DNA of 64,000 bases from Luteibacter jiangsuensis (GCF_030812295.1 NZ_JAUSSK010000004.1:434001-498000); one strand, 5' to 3'. Shown: positions 43,734-53,307, counted from the stretch's first letter. Notes: a model not told the origin generated them from the letters alone. Numbers and translations: made by a program.

Positions 43734-44684
43734 ATGAACGATGCAACGATCCGTATCGCGGTGCTCGACGACTACCAGGAAGCCGCCTTGCGTTGTGCGG
43801 ACTGGTCGCCCCTCGAAGGTCGCGCCGAGATCACCGTCTTCCACGATCACGAGGCGGACCACGATGCCCTCGTTCGGCGCCTGGCGCCCTACGATGTCAT
43901 CTGTGTCATGCGCGAACGCACGCCGATGACCGCGAATCTCATCGCCGCCCTGCCGCGCCTTCGCCTCATCGCGTCCACGGGTCGCGGCAACGCATCGATC
44001 GACGAGGCGGCCGCCGCCGCGCGTGGCGTGGATGTGGTTCATACGAACTACTCGTCCACGCCAACCATCGAATTCACCTGGGCCGCCATCCTCGGCCTGG
44101 CCCGCGGCATCGCGGACGAGGCCGCCTCGGTACGCGCGGGGGCATGGCAGGTGGGACTGGGCGTGGAATTGCGCGGAAAGACCCTCGGCATCCTGGGCCT
44201 CGGACGCATCGGTTCGAAGGTGGCGCGGATCGGCCAGGCCTTCGGCATGCAGGTGATCGCCTGGAGCCAGAACCTCGCCGAAGAAACCGCCGACGCGCTG
44301 GGTGTACGTCGTGTCACGAAGCAGGAGCTCCTGGCCCGGTCCGACTTCCTCACCATCCATACCCGCCTGAGCGAACGTACCCGGGGGATCATCGGTGCGG
44401 ACGATCTCGCCACGATGAAACCCGGCGCCCGGTTGATCAACAGCTCGCGAGGCCCGATCGTCGACGAAGCCGCCCTGGTCGATGCGTTGAGCCAAGGCCG
44501 CCTGGCGGGTGCGGCGCTCGACGTCTTCGACGAGGAACCGCTACCGCCGGCACACCCCTTCCGTACCCTGCCCCATGTGCTGGCGACGCCACACATCGGC
44601 TACGTCACGGAAGAGATGTACCGCACTTTCCACGGCGACACCGTCCGCAACGTGCTGGACTGGCTCGACCGGCACTCGGCCTGA
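43734..44684 (+). CDS. D-2-hydroxyacid dehydrogenase family protein
   Basis: A 316-aa NAD-dependent dehydrogenase. The Rossmann motif is TLGILGLGRIGSKVARIGQA, the substrate-loop Arg and Glu are in INSSRGPIVDEAAL, and the catalytic His is in TPHIGYVTEEMYRTF. The family includes phosphoglycerate, glycerate and lactate dehydrogenases; the specific acid is unknown. Follows the VOC gene by 14 bases and is probably in its operon. Confidence 0.9.
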   Translation: MNDATIRIAVLDDYQEAALRCADWSPLEGRAEITVFHDHEADHDALVRRLAPYDVICVMRERTPMTANLIAALPRLRLIASTGRGNASIDEAAAAARGVDVVHTNYSSTPTIEFTWAAILGLARGIADEAASVRAGAWQVGLGVELRGKTLGILGLGRIGSKVARIGQAFGMQVIAWSQNLAEETADALGVRRVTKQELLARSDFLTIHTRLSERTRGIIGADDLATMKPGARLINSSRGPIVDEAALVDALSQGRLAGAALDVFDEEPLPPAHPFRTLPHVLATPHIGYVTEEMYRTFHGDTVRNVLDWLDRHSA

Positions 44685-44691
44685 GGATCGT

Positions 44692-45519
44692 TCAGGATGA
44701 AGCGACCTTCTTCGGTTCGCTTTCGTCTTGATCGTGGCTGTCCTTCGGCTTGATCGTCATCAGTTCGAGTGGCTTGCCATCGGCCGTGCGCACGTTCCAC
44801 CCACGCTGGAGATCGGCGAGGTCGTTGAGTTGCGGGCAGATGGCGTTGGCGCGGGCCTCCAGGCCTTTCGAACGCTTGTCCATCTCCCGGTCCATGGCCT
44901 TGTCCAGCGACTCGGCACGCGCCTGGAGCGCCGCCACCTTGCTTGAGTCACCCGAGAGGGCGGCGGTCACCGCGCTGGACGTGACCGAGCCGACCAGCTC
45001 ACCCACCGAGTCCGATACCGAACCGGCGACCGTCTCGGTCATGCGATCCGAAGACCAATGCCCGGAGCCGATGCCTTCGTCGATCTCGCGCAATGCCTCG
45101 GCCTGCTTGCGCTTCAATTTCTCGAGCATCCGGGAGCGCTGGTCACCCTCGGCGAACGTCAGCGTGACCGATGTCATCGCGGAGAACCCGATATCCACGC
45201 CATCGCGGGCGATGGAAGCGATCTGCGGCATGAGCCGGCGAACGCCATCCTCGTAACGGCGCAACGCCTCGGCGTCGCTCCGGGAGACCGCGATGTCCTT
45301 GCCATCCACCCGTAGCGAGCCATCGTGCAGGAAGACCCGGGCCGGGACGCCATCCTTGCGATGAAAGGACAGGCCATTGGCGGTGACATCGACATCGTAG
45401 GCCGTGGAATAGTCGTGCTTGCAGGTATCGGTGCCGAAATTGAGGCCTTTCGCCTGCCCCATCGGGGCGGCGAGGACGAGCGCGACGGCAACGGTGCCGG
45501 CAATCAGTGAATGGCGCAT
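44692..45519 (-). CDS. DUF2884 (YggN-like) secreted protein, paralogue 1
   Basis: A 275-aa protein with a signal peptide (MRHSLIAGTVAVALVLAAPM, cleavage after QA) and the DUF2884 pattern: a strand half (NFGTDTCKHDYSTAYDVDVT, LSFHRKDGVPARVFLHDGSL), then alanine/serine-rich helices ending in EARANAICPQLNDLADLQRG. Family function unknown, periplasmic. It is similar in layout to the gene at 50242. Convergent with the dehydrogenase by 7 bases. Confidence 0.85.
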   Translation of the reverse strand: MRHSLIAGTVAVALVLAAPMGQAKGLNFGTDTCKHDYSTAYDVDVTANGLSFHRKDGVPARVFLHDGSLRVDGKDIAVSRSDAEALRRYEDGVRRLMPQIASIARDGVDIGFSAMTSVTLTFAEGDQRSRMLEKLKRKQAEALREIDEGIGSGHWSSDRMTETVAGSVSDSVGELVGSVTSSAVTAALSGDSSKVAALQARAESLDKAMDREMDKRSKGLEARANAICPQLNDLADLQRGWNVRTADGKPLELMTIKPKDSHDQDESEPKKVASS

Positions 45520-45637
45520 GGTTCTTCTCCCCGGGGAACGGTTGGCTCCGGGTGGGATGCGCCCGGGACGTCCAAGGTTTAAGCCGATTCGCGCGACACC
45601 ACATGGGCGAATGGTCATACCCTGACTTCCAGCAGGG

Positions 45638-46276
45638 TCAGGAAGAGAGACCCCTTTCACGTGCATATTCGGAAAGCCGGCTGTCATGATCGATGCCCAG
45701 TTTGCGCATGGCGTCGCGCTTTTGCCGGCTTACCGTCTTGACGCTGCGACTGAGACGCTCGGCGATCTGGGTAATGGACATGCCGCTCACATACAGGCGC
45801 ACGACCTCGATCTCCCGGGCCGAAAGCCGCGTCATGTCGGTCGCGCTGTGTACGCCGGCCTGGTCGAACTGGCGTCGGATGGTCTCGCTGAGATAGGGCC
45901 GCCCCGCCGCCGCATGGCGCACCGCCACCGCCACTTCCTTGAGTGGCGCACGCTTGTCGCACAGACCCAACGCGCCACGAACCCGCATTGTCTGCAGCAC
46001 CGCCGCGTTGTTCACCATGGTGAGCACGACGATCGGCAGCCGCGGATAACGCCGCCGGACCAGGTCGATCAGCGAAAGCCCGTCACCGTGACGCCCTCCA
46101 GGCATGGAGAAATCGGTAACGATGACATCGCACGGACGAGAGGCCAGCAGATCGACGAGTTGATCGCCATTGGCTGCTTCGCCGACCACGACGATATCAC
46201 CCGCCGCTTCGAGCGCCGCGCGGGTGCCCATCAGGACCACCGGATGATCGTCGGCAATGATCGTGCGCAGAACCAT
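45638..46276 (-). CDS. BvgA/RcsB-type response regulator
   Basis: A 212-aa two-domain regulator. The receiver begins LRTIIADDHPVVLMGTRAAL, phosphorylated Asp in VIVTDFSMPGGRHGDGLS; Lys in GLCDKRAPLKEVA. The LuxR domain is LSAREIEVVRLYVSGMSITQ, then IAERLSRSVKTVSRQKRDAM. The ATG at 46276 has GAGGGA upstream. It is divergent from, and surely served by, the hybrid kinase at 46384. Confidence 0.9.
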   Translation of the reverse strand: MVLRTIIADDHPVVLMGTRAALEAAGDIVVVGEAANGDQLVDLLASRPCDVIVTDFSMPGGRHGDGLSLIDLVRRRYPRLPIVVLTMVNNAAVLQTMRVRGALGLCDKRAPLKEVAVAVRHAAAGRPYLSETIRRQFDQAGVHSATDMTRLSAREIEVVRLYVSGMSITQIAERLSRSVKTVSRQKRDAMRKLGIDHDSRLSEYARERGLSS

Positions 46277-46383
46277 TTTTTCCCTCGCCGGCGGATAACT
46301 GCTGCCGCGCTCCATGAGATGTGTTACTCGTCGTACCATCGCGGAGATTACAGTAAACATCCGCTCGTGGTCGAAGGAACGCC

Positions 46384-49300
46384 ATGCAGCTATTGAGAAT
46401 CCTGGTCATCATTCCGTTCGCGGTTTGCTCATGCGATGCCTTCGCCGACAGGGTCGACGCGGAGCCGGCGCCGCGCCCGCCACGCGGCATGTCATCCTGT
46501 TTACCGCTTTCCGCGGTCGCGCAGGTTCACGATCGAACCCAACGGTGCGCTGATGGAGGCCGACGCCTCCAAGCCGCGCTTGCCGACATCGCTCCTGCCG
46601 CGGACAGAGCTTCCGATCGAGCCACCGGCCGACAGATCGCCGTGGGCGTGGATGGACTCGCAAAACACGACGAAATCGCGCTGACGGACGCCGAGCGCGA
46701 TTGGCTCGCGCACCTGCCCGTGCTGCGAGTCGGCATCGATCCGACGTCGGCGCCACTGTCCCTGGTGGACCGGGGAGGGGCACCCGTCGGCCTTGCCATG
46801 GATTACCTCGACGACGCCCTGGCCGCTCTTGGCGTCGCCCATGTACCCGTGCGCACGCAGGACTGGGGGGAAACGGTGCGCAGCGCCACCGCCGGCGACA
46901 TCGATATCCTTCCCGCGGCCTCGCCTCGAAACGACGAGTTGGGCAGGAACTTCGATTTCACCGAGCCCTACATCGAGTTTCCCGTGATGATCGTGACACG
47001 TGACGACATGGCGACCATCGCGGGGCCCGCCGACCTGGGCGGGCACCGTGTCGCGGCTAACCTGGCCCAGGGCGCGGTCGCCAACGCGGTACATCACCTG
47101 CCCTTGGTCGAACCCATCGAAGTACGCAACGCGGCCGAAGGCCTGCGTGCCGTGGCATCGGGGCAGGCCGATGCCTATGTGGGAGACATTGCGACCGCGG
47201 AATACTTCATGCGCCGCGACCATCCCGCGCGATTGAAACTTGCGGCACCCACGGACGAGCGCGCGGAACTCGCGATCGCCGTCGATCGACGCTACGCCCC
47301 CTTGATACCGCTGCTCGACAGGGCGCTCGCCCGGATCTCCGAGCATCGTACCCAGGCCATCCGCAATACCTGGTTACGATCCCACTACACCTGGGGAGGG
47401 TCCTGGCAGGAAATCGCACGCAAGGCGGGACCGCCGGGCGCCGCGGTGCTCGCCCTCCTTCTCGCCGTATCCCACGCGTATATGCGCCTGCGTCGCGAAA
47501 CACGGCGGCGGCGGTCGAGCGAGGACCGGCTTGCCGACATCACCCGACATATCCCTGCTGTGTTTTACCGCTTCCGCTATTTCGCTGGCGGGCGCATCGA
47601 GTTCATCCATGTGGGCGGGAACCCGGAACCCATCTTCGGTGTTCCCGCGGATGCGTTCCTTCACGACGAGCGCCGCGCGTTCGCGCGGATCGACCCACGC
47701 GACCAGGCACCGTTGCTGGCGGAGGTCGCAAGGGCGGCGAATACCCTCACACCGATCCACGCGGAAATACGCATTCGCGACGTCGCGCCCGAACGCTGGA
47801 TCGCATCGCATGCGTTGCCACGGCCGGTGGCGGATGCGGTGGAATTCACCGGCTACTGGATCGACATCTCCGACCGGCATGAACAAGCCGCCCAGCTGGC
47901 CGATGCCAAGCACGTGGCTGAAGAGGCCACCGCGGCGAAGAGCCGGTTCCTCGCCACCATGAGCCACGAGATCCGCACGCCGATGCACGGGCTTATCGGC
48001 ATGCTCGAAATGCTCGGCGAGACATCACTGCAAGAGAACCAGCGTCACCTGCTCGGCACCGCCGAGTCGTCGGCCGAAGCGCTTCTTCGAATACTCGACG
48101 ACGTGCTCGATTTCTCGCGGATCGAAGCCGGCGCGGTCGAGACGGAGCATGCCGCCTTCGATCTTCGCCAGCTGCTCGACGACATCGTGGCGCTGCATGC
48201 ACGGCAAACGAGGAAAAAAGGCCTTTCGGTGGACATCCACGTCGATACGCGCCTGGCGCAAGGTGTCATGGGTGACGCCGCGAGATTGCGCCAGGTGTTG
48301 CTCAACCTCGTCAGCAACGCCATCAAGTTCACCGTCCAGGGTGGCATCGATATCACCGTCGATGTCGTGGAAGACATGGAGATGAAGCAGAGGGTTCGCA
48401 TCGACGTGGTCGACACGGGCATCGGCATCGCTCAGGAGGATATCGTGCGATTGTTCGCGCCCTTCAGGCAAGCGGAGCCATCGACGACACGGCGCTTCGG
48501 CGGAAGCGGCCTCGGCCTGGCCATCAGTCGGCGTCTCGTGGAACTGATGGGCGGCGATCTCATCATGTCGAGCGAGGCTGGCGAGGGTACGCGGCTGTCG
48601 ATCGTGCTCGACATGGAACGATCACGGTATGACGCCAGTGACGAGACCGCCGGCGCGATGGCCGTCGCCATGCCGCCAGCAAAAGAGACGACCCTCGACG
48701 TACTCGTGGCCGAGGACAACGCGACCAACCGGCAACTGGTCGCGGCACAACTGGCCCGTCTCGGCCATCGTTATGAGCTGGTCGAGGACGGCGCCGAGGC
48801 GCTCGCCCGCGCATCCTCGCGCCGGTTCGATGTCTTGTTGACCGACCTGCACATGCCGGTGATGGACGGCTATGCGCTTACCCGCGCACTACGCAGGCAA
48901 GGGTCGTCTCTCCGCATCGTGGCGCTCACCGCGAACGCGCTTCCCGGCGAGGAAGCCCGCTGTCGCGCCTCGGGAATGGACGGGTTCGCAACGAAGCCCC
49001 TGCGATTGGGCGAGTTGGACATGGTGCTCTCGCCCGGCAAGGGGAATGACTCCGCTCACTCGCCATGCGACCTGGATGCATGGCGGGAAACCTATGGCGA
49101 TCTCGCCTTGCTGCCGCTCATGGTGGCCCGGTTCGAGATGACCGTACGTGAAGACATGGCGGGATTCGCCGCCCTCGGCGACCCATCCGCCGCGGCGGAT
49201 TGGGTACATCGCATCCTCGGCGGCATGCGCGTTTTCGGCCCATCGGCTGAAGCCGCGTTAGCGGAAGACCTGGAAAACGAGCTTCGCGGCATCCACGGCG

Positions 49301-49413
49301 CTGCCGCCATGCATCGTTTACCCGAACTTGCGTCCGCGATAGAGGACTATGCCTCCCGATTGCGGGCCACACTGGATGCGTGCCAATGCACTGAGGATAT
49401 GCTCAAGAATTAG
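46384..49413 (+). CDS. BvgS-like hybrid sensor kinase
   Basis: A 1009-aa unorthodox kinase. After a signal peptide (about residues 1-20) there is a periplasmic SBP3 Venus-flytrap domain (about 110-330: LRVGIDPTSAPLSLVDRGGA; FTEPYIEFPVMIVTRDD), a membrane helix at about 351-366 and a PAS domain (385-500). The kinase core has phospho-His528 in ATMSHEIRTP and N-box NLVSNAIKF. The receiver has Asp821, and a C-terminal HPt has His942 in DWVHRILGGMRV. The His-Asp-His relay hands phosphate to the divergent regulator. Residues 22-95 have no clear domain. RBS GAAGGAAC. Confidence 0.93.
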   Translation: MQLLRILVIIPFAVCSCDAFADRVDAEPAPRPPRGMSSCLPLSAVAQVHDRTQRCADGGRRLQAALADIAPAADRASDRATGRQIAVGVDGLAKHDEIALTDAERDWLAHLPVLRVGIDPTSAPLSLVDRGGAPVGLAMDYLDDALAALGVAHVPVRTQDWGETVRSATAGDIDILPAASPRNDELGRNFDFTEPYIEFPVMIVTRDDMATIAGPADLGGHRVAANLAQGAVANAVHHLPLVEPIEVRNAAEGLRAVASGQADAYVGDIATAEYFMRRDHPARLKLAAPTDERAELAIAVDRRYAPLIPLLDRALARISEHRTQAIRNTWLRSHYTWGGSWQEIARKAGPPGAAVLALLLAVSHAYMRLRRETRRRRSSEDRLADITRHIPAVFYRFRYFAGGRIEFIHVGGNPEPIFGVPADAFLHDERRAFARIDPRDQAPLLAEVARAANTLTPIHAEIRIRDVAPERWIASHALPRPVADAVEFTGYWIDISDRHEQAAQLADAKHVAEEATAAKSRFLATMSHEIRTPMHGLIGMLEMLGETSLQENQRHLLGTAESSAEALLRILDDVLDFSRIEAGAVETEHAAFDLRQLLDDIVALHARQTRKKGLSVDIHVDTRLAQGVMGDAARLRQVLLNLVSNAIKFTVQGGIDITVDVVEDMEMKQRVRIDVVDTGIGIAQEDIVRLFAPFRQAEPSTTRRFGGSGLGLAISRRLVELMGGDLIMSSEAGEGTRLSIVLDMERSRYDASDETAGAMAVAMPPAKETTLDVLVAEDNATNRQLVAAQLARLGHRYELVEDGAEALARASSRRFDVLLTDLHMPVMDGYALTRALRRQGSSLRIVALTANALPGEEARCRASGMDGFATKPLRLGELDMVLSPGKGNDSAHSPCDLDAWRETYGDLALLPLMVARFEMTVREDMAGFAALGDPSAAADWVHRILGGMRVFGPSAEAALAEDLENELRGIHGAAAMHRLPELASAIEDYASRLRATLDACQCTEDMLKN

Positions 49414-49505
49414 TGCGAATTTTCAGACTAGTCCGATAGCCTCGCGCTGATGACCTCGTCATCCTGATCACAGTACGCCTTCAGGCGTCTGTCGGAGGAC
49501 GAAGC

Positions 49506-49727
49506 ATGAACGAGCACGCCATCGAGTATCACATCGCGGACATAGGTGAGACCTGGGGCATCTTCCGTGAGGGTGTGCAAATCGCCGTGCGCTCCGATCC
49601 CGCGGACGCGATCGCCTTCGCCAACTTCTTCGCCGATCGCGAAACGCTGATGTCGGCATTCCCCGTCCGCGTTTCCGCCGACATCCACTTGCACCGCACC
49701 CTGCGCGAGATACGTCTCGCCGCGTAG
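49506..49727 (+). CDS. Small hypothetical protein, 73 aa
   Basis: A two-strand/helix protein (HIADIGETWGIFREGVQIAV, then DPADAIAFANFFADRETL) resembling DUF2188-like small cytosolic proteins by shape only. Good site GGAGGACGAAGC before the ATG, so it is likely translated. Confidence 0.65.
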   Translation: MNEHAIEYHIADIGETWGIFREGVQIAVRSDPADAIAFANFFADRETLMSAFPVRVSADIHLHRTLREIRLAA

Positions 49728-49739
49728 GCGTTGGATGCG

Positions 49740-50174
49740 TCAGCGCCCCGCGGCGCTGCCGAGGTTGGTCATGTCGAGGTGCAGCAGGCGCAGGCGCGCG
49801 ATATGCCTGCCGACCATCGCGCGGTCTCCGGAACTCGCCTCGAGGCGAAGGAAAGCATCCAGGAGACGACGCTCCATCTGCTCCAGCGTTCGGATATACG
49901 TGACATCGGGGTCATGCGACAGCTTCACCGAAGCTTCCATCATCGTCCGCCGCACACCGCTCATGGGCCCACCTGCCGTCGCCGGGCGCACGCCTGCGGA
50001 GGACACTTCGTCCTGCAGGTCCGTGGCGATGGCGGTCAGGGAAGCGGCGGATTCCTCCAGGATGGTCTTGAGCCCCGGCTCACGAACGCCACGTGCGGCC
50101 TGCCGATAGAGGTCGCGGTCTGCAATCACTCGCCGGATCAGGCCGTTTACCACACGGGTCGAGTTGCGTTCCAT
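49740..50174 (-). CDS. DUF2383-like four-helix protein
   Basis: A 144-aa helical protein; the N-terminal RVVNGLIRRVIADRDLYRQA, then ARGVREPGLKTIL is the ferritin-like helical bundle repeat of DUF2383/PA2169-type stress proteins. No metal ligands are complete. Convergent with the previous gene. Confidence 0.7.
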   Translation of the reverse strand: MERNSTRVVNGLIRRVIADRDLYRQAARGVREPGLKTILEESAASLTAIATDLQDEVSSAGVRPATAGGPMSGVRRTMMEASVKLSHDPDVTYIRTLEQMERRLLDAFLRLEASSGDRAMVGRHIARLRLLHLDMTNLGSAAGR

Positions 50175-50241
50175 GGGGCAGCACGTTAGTCCCGTCGGAC
50201 TTAGCCGGCCTTAAACGCGCCGGGCGCCGGTCAGCCGGCGG

Positions 50242-50994
50242 TCAGGCGCCTGGTTCGAGCAAAAGCAAGGGCCTGCCGGTTGCATCGTGCAGACCCGATT
50301 GCAGATCGCCCAGTTGGCGGATCGACGGACACAGCGCCTGGATGCGTGGCTTGAGCGCCGCCTCGAGCCGTGCCATCACGCGGGCCTGGCCACCCGTGGA
50401 TACGGACGCCACACGGTCCCGCAGAGCCGCCGCTCCCTGCAAGTCACCGTCCATCGCCAATGCCATGGCCTCGCCGCCGACGTCCTGGGTAAGGATGGGC
50501 GCCACATCGGACACGATCTCCTGCGCATAGGCGCGCATCGCGTCCTCCTGCCAGTCGCGCGTGCTCTGGCTGGCGGCGATGCGCCGCTTGATGTCCGCCA
50601 CCCGGGCATTCAACACCCGGTCGAGTTCGCCACTGCCCACCGCGCCCGGGGCGGCCGTGGCGGCTTCGTCCCGCACCGCACGCGCGGCGAGGTCGACACC
50701 GTCGTTCGCGATCGCCTTGGCTTTCGGGACCAAGGCCCGGACATTACGTTCGAACAGGGCGACGCGATCCTGCTCATCCGGTCGAAGGGATACCGCCCGC
50801 CCATCGGTCGTCAGGCTGCCATCTTGCATGCGCACGCTACGCGGGGCCGCATCGGCGCGCTCGAACACGAGGCTGTCCGGCCGCACCGTCAGGTCATAGG
50901 TGCTGGCCACCTTGCAGGTGGTGCCCAGGTCCTGGGCCGCCACCCCACCTGCAAGGCAGGTGGCGATGGCGAAGACGAGCAAGCGTGATGTCAT
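50242..50994 (-). CDS. DUF2884 secreted protein, paralogue 2
   Basis: A 250-aa protein with a signal peptide (MTSRLLVFAIATCLAGGVAA) and the same layout as the gene at 44692: Cys in GTTCKVASTYDLTVRPDSLV, then a central VDLAARAVRDEAATAAPGAV and the ending ALCPSIRQLGDLQSGLHDAT. The matching ends (ICPQLNDLADLQRG versus LCPSIRQLGDLQSG) show they are paralogues 5 kb apart. Confidence 0.83.
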   Translation of the reverse strand: MTSRLLVFAIATCLAGGVAAQDLGTTCKVASTYDLTVRPDSLVFERADAAPRSVRMQDGSLTTDGRAVSLRPDEQDRVALFERNVRALVPKAKAIANDGVDLAARAVRDEAATAAPGAVGSGELDRVLNARVADIKRRIAASQSTRDWQEDAMRAYAQEIVSDVAPILTQDVGGEAMALAMDGDLQGAAALRDRVASVSTGGQARVMARLEAALKPRIQALCPSIRQLGDLQSGLHDATGRPLLLLEPGA

Positions 50995-51052
50995 GGCGGG
51001 TTCCCGGAAAAGGCTTCGATAGCCGGCGGCGAACGAATGCCGGCTGAACCGA

Positions 51053-51595
51053 TCAGAACGCCGGCTGGGCGAACTGCTGGCGTACCGGCACGCTGCCAAG
51101 GATCCACGACAGCCAGGCCAGCACGGGAACCGACACGATCTTGAGCACCAGGCCGATCAGCAGGATCGTCCTGTGCTTCTGTCCCGCCGCCAGCAGATCC
51201 GCCGGCAGGCCGGCCTGGGAAAGGACCGTGCCGAGCTGGCTCCACTGGTCGAACGAAACCCACGCGGTGTAGGCCGCCCAGACCAGCAACAGCAGGGCGA
51301 CGACCCGCATCGCGCGCCGGCCCCAGTCACGCCAACGCAGCGTTCCGAGGCTCAACGCCATCACGACGAAAGCCGCCAGCGCATAGGCGAGCGACCATAG
51401 CAGGCCGATGCGCGGATCGCCCGCGCCCGCGGCGATCGCCTCGGCGCTCACCGCGCCCACCGCATGGGCGAAGAGGATCGAGGCATAGGTATTGATCACG
51501 AAGCCGGCGGCGGCGAGCAGCATCACCAGCCAGACCACGATGCGCCACGGCGCGAATGGACGGGCGTGCCTGGCACCCTTGGCGGCGTGGAACAC
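51053..51595 (-). CDS. Four-helix membrane protein, unknown
   Basis: A 180-aa protein with four hydrophobic helices (about residues 18-40, 68-88, 98-115 and 146-168) and no recognised motif. It starts two bases after the peroxiredoxin stop, so it belongs to that transcript. Confidence 0.75.
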   Translation of the reverse strand: MFHAAKGARHARPFAPWRIVVWLVMLLAAAGFVINTYASILFAHAVGAVSAEAIAAGAGDPRIGLLWSLAYALAAFVVMALSLGTLRWRDWGRRAMRVVALLLLVWAAYTAWVSFDQWSQLGTVLSQAGLPADLLAAGQKHRTILLIGLVLKIVSVPVLAWLSWILGSVPVRQQFAQPAF

Positions 51596-51597
51596 GA

Positions 51598-52122
51598 TCA
51601 GGCGCCCGCTTTCTTCAACGCGGCGAGATCGGCCAGGACCTGGCCCGAGTTCTTCTCGGGGTCGACATCCTTGTAGACCTTGACGATCTTGCCGGCCGGG
51701 TCGATCAGGAAGGTCTCGCGCAAGGCGTACTTGGTATCGCCATGGCTGGTAAGCACGGCGTACTTCGTGGCGACGGCGCCGTCCGGGTCGGATAGCAGCG
51801 GGAACGGCACGTGGTACTTCTCGGCGAACTCCGCATGCGACTTGACGTCGTCCAGGCTCACGCCCAGCACCACCGCGCCGGCCTTGTGCAGCTTGGCGAT
51901 GTCGTCACGGAAGGTGCAGACCTCGGTGGTGCAGCCAGCGGTGAAGTCCTTGGGATAGAAATACAGGACGAGCCACTTGCCCTGCTCGGTTTGCAGCGTG
52001 TGCCATTCGCCCTTCTGGTCCTGAAGGCGGAAGTCGGGTGCCTTCTCGCCCACCACGGGGCTGGAAGCCCAGGCGGCGGCGGAGACGATGCACATGGCGA
52101 TGAGGCTGAGGAGGCGGCGCAT
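51598..52122 (-). CDS. Bcp/PrxQ-type peroxiredoxin, exported
   Basis: A 174-aa thiol peroxidase with a signal peptide (MRRLLSLIAMCIVSAAAWAS), so unlike cytosolic Bcp it acts in the periplasm. The active site reads YFYPKDFTAGCTTEVCTFRD, peroxidatic Cys first and resolving Cys five residues later, the 1-Cys-to-2-Cys PrxQ layout. It should need a periplasmic thioredoxin-like reductant. Confidence 0.9.
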   Translation of the reverse strand: MRRLLSLIAMCIVSAAAWASSPVVGEKAPDFRLQDQKGEWHTLQTEQGKWLVLYFYPKDFTAGCTTEVCTFRDDIAKLHKAGAVVLGVSLDDVKSHAEFAEKYHVPFPLLSDPDGAVATKYAVLTSHGDTKYALRETFLIDPAGKIVKVYKDVDPEKNSGQVLADLAALKKAGA

Positions 52123-52203
52123 GGAGGAACCTCGGTGGGTGGGGATCGCAGTGAGTGTACTCGCGAGGGTCCCAAGGTTGCGCCGGCCATGCCGGAACGC
52201 AAG

Positions 52204-52232
52204 AAAAAAGGGCGCCCCCGTGGGGCGCCCTC
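52204..52232 (-). terminator. Intrinsic terminator of the 149-aa secreted protein gene
   Basis: On the minus strand a 9-bp stem GGGCGCCCC / GGGGCGCCC followed by six T. Only 21 bases after the stop. Confidence 0.88.
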
Positions 52233-52253
52233 AAGACCACGAGGTGCCGGCGA

Positions 52254-52703
52254 TTATTTCCGCGCGATCTCGAACCTGCTGACGTCCACGCCGAGGTTGA
52301 AACCCCGGCCGGTACCGGTGACGGCAAGGGACACCTCGCCCTTGGTCATCGCCAGGCTTTCGGCGCTCTTCACCGCGCCCGCGTTGGCACCGGCCGTCGC
52401 GTAGTCGCCGAAGATCTCGTTGATGTTCTTGACGTTGGTGAACTCGCCCTTGCCGTTCTCGATGCTGAACTTGCCAGCCGTGATACCGCCACCACGGATG
52501 TGGATCATCACGGTCGCCGACTGACCGTTATCGCAGCGCACATGGCCTTGGCCATCGGCACGCTTATAGATCGCGGCCCAGCCGCTCGTGCTGAAGGTCA
52601 TGTGGCACTTGGTACCGCCCTCGGCAGCCTGGGCCGGCTGAACCGTGAAAGCACCTGCCGCCGCCAGAACCAGGGCGGCCATACCCGTGATGCGCTTGAT
52701 CAT
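52254..52703 (-). CDS. Secreted protein, 149 aa, unknown
   Basis: Signal peptide (IKRITGMAALVLAAAGAFTV, cleavage after AQA) then a beta-rich mature domain with two Cys (TKCHMTF and HVRCDNG) and a Gly-rich stretch (MIHIRGGGITAGKFSIENGK). It resembles conserved Xanthomonadales periplasmic proteins of unknown role. A strong terminator follows. Confidence 0.75.
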   Translation of the reverse strand: MIKRITGMAALVLAAAGAFTVQPAQAAEGGTKCHMTFSTSGWAAIYKRADGQGHVRCDNGQSATVMIHIRGGGITAGKFSIENGKGEFTNVKNINEIFGDYATAGANAGAVKSAESLAMTKGEVSLAVTGTGRGFNLGVDVSRFEIARK

Positions 52704-52893
52704 GTTCGTTTCTCCGTTGATAGGTGGCAGGGAACTGCGAAGCGGATTCTCCACTCACGAATGTGAAGAAACACGGAGCGCCCGACCGGCCGTTCAGGAA
52801 TGGCCCGGCTAGATGGACGGTGCGTGAACTGGCTCCCCCGGACGTCGCCATGGTCCTAATATCGAGCCGTATCCGTCCGATGGAGGATTACCC

Positions 52894-53307
52894 ATGCCCA
52901 AGAACATCCTGGTCGGCTACGACGGTTCGGAAACCGCCCGCCGCGCCTACCTTTTCGCCCTGGAACTGGCGGCCTGCGCCAGGGCGAAGGTTCACGTGGT
53001 CTCCGTGATCCAGCTCGACAACGGGGCCGACACCTCGGCCTTGATGATGACCGGTGCCGGCGAAGAGCGCCTGGCCGGCCTGAGCGAGGAGATCGCTGCC
53101 CTCGGGCGACCGGCCGGCGTGCCCGTGGAGGTCGAGCTGGTACACGGCAGCCCCGGCGATGCCCTGCTCTCCTTCGTGGCCGGGCACGGCGTGGACCACA
53201 TCGTCATCGGCCATACCGAAAGAGGCGCGCTCGCCCGCTGGCTGGTCGGGTCGACCTCCACCGATGTCCTGGCCAAGGCGCATGTGCCAGTGACCGTGGT
53301 GCGTTGA
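52894..53307 (+). CDS. Universal stress protein
   Basis: A 137-aa UspA-fold protein. It starts KNILVGYDGSETARRAYLFA and ends with the ATP-binding loop VIGHTERGALARWLVGSTST, then DVLAKAHVPVTVV. ATP-binding type; regulated by stress in relatives. Confidence 0.92.
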   Translation: MPKNILVGYDGSETARRAYLFALELAACARAKVHVVSVIQLDNGADTSALMMTGAGEERLAGLSEEIAALGRPAGVPVEVELVHGSPGDALLSFVAGHGVDHIVIGHTERGALARWLVGSTSTDVLAKAHVPVTVVR

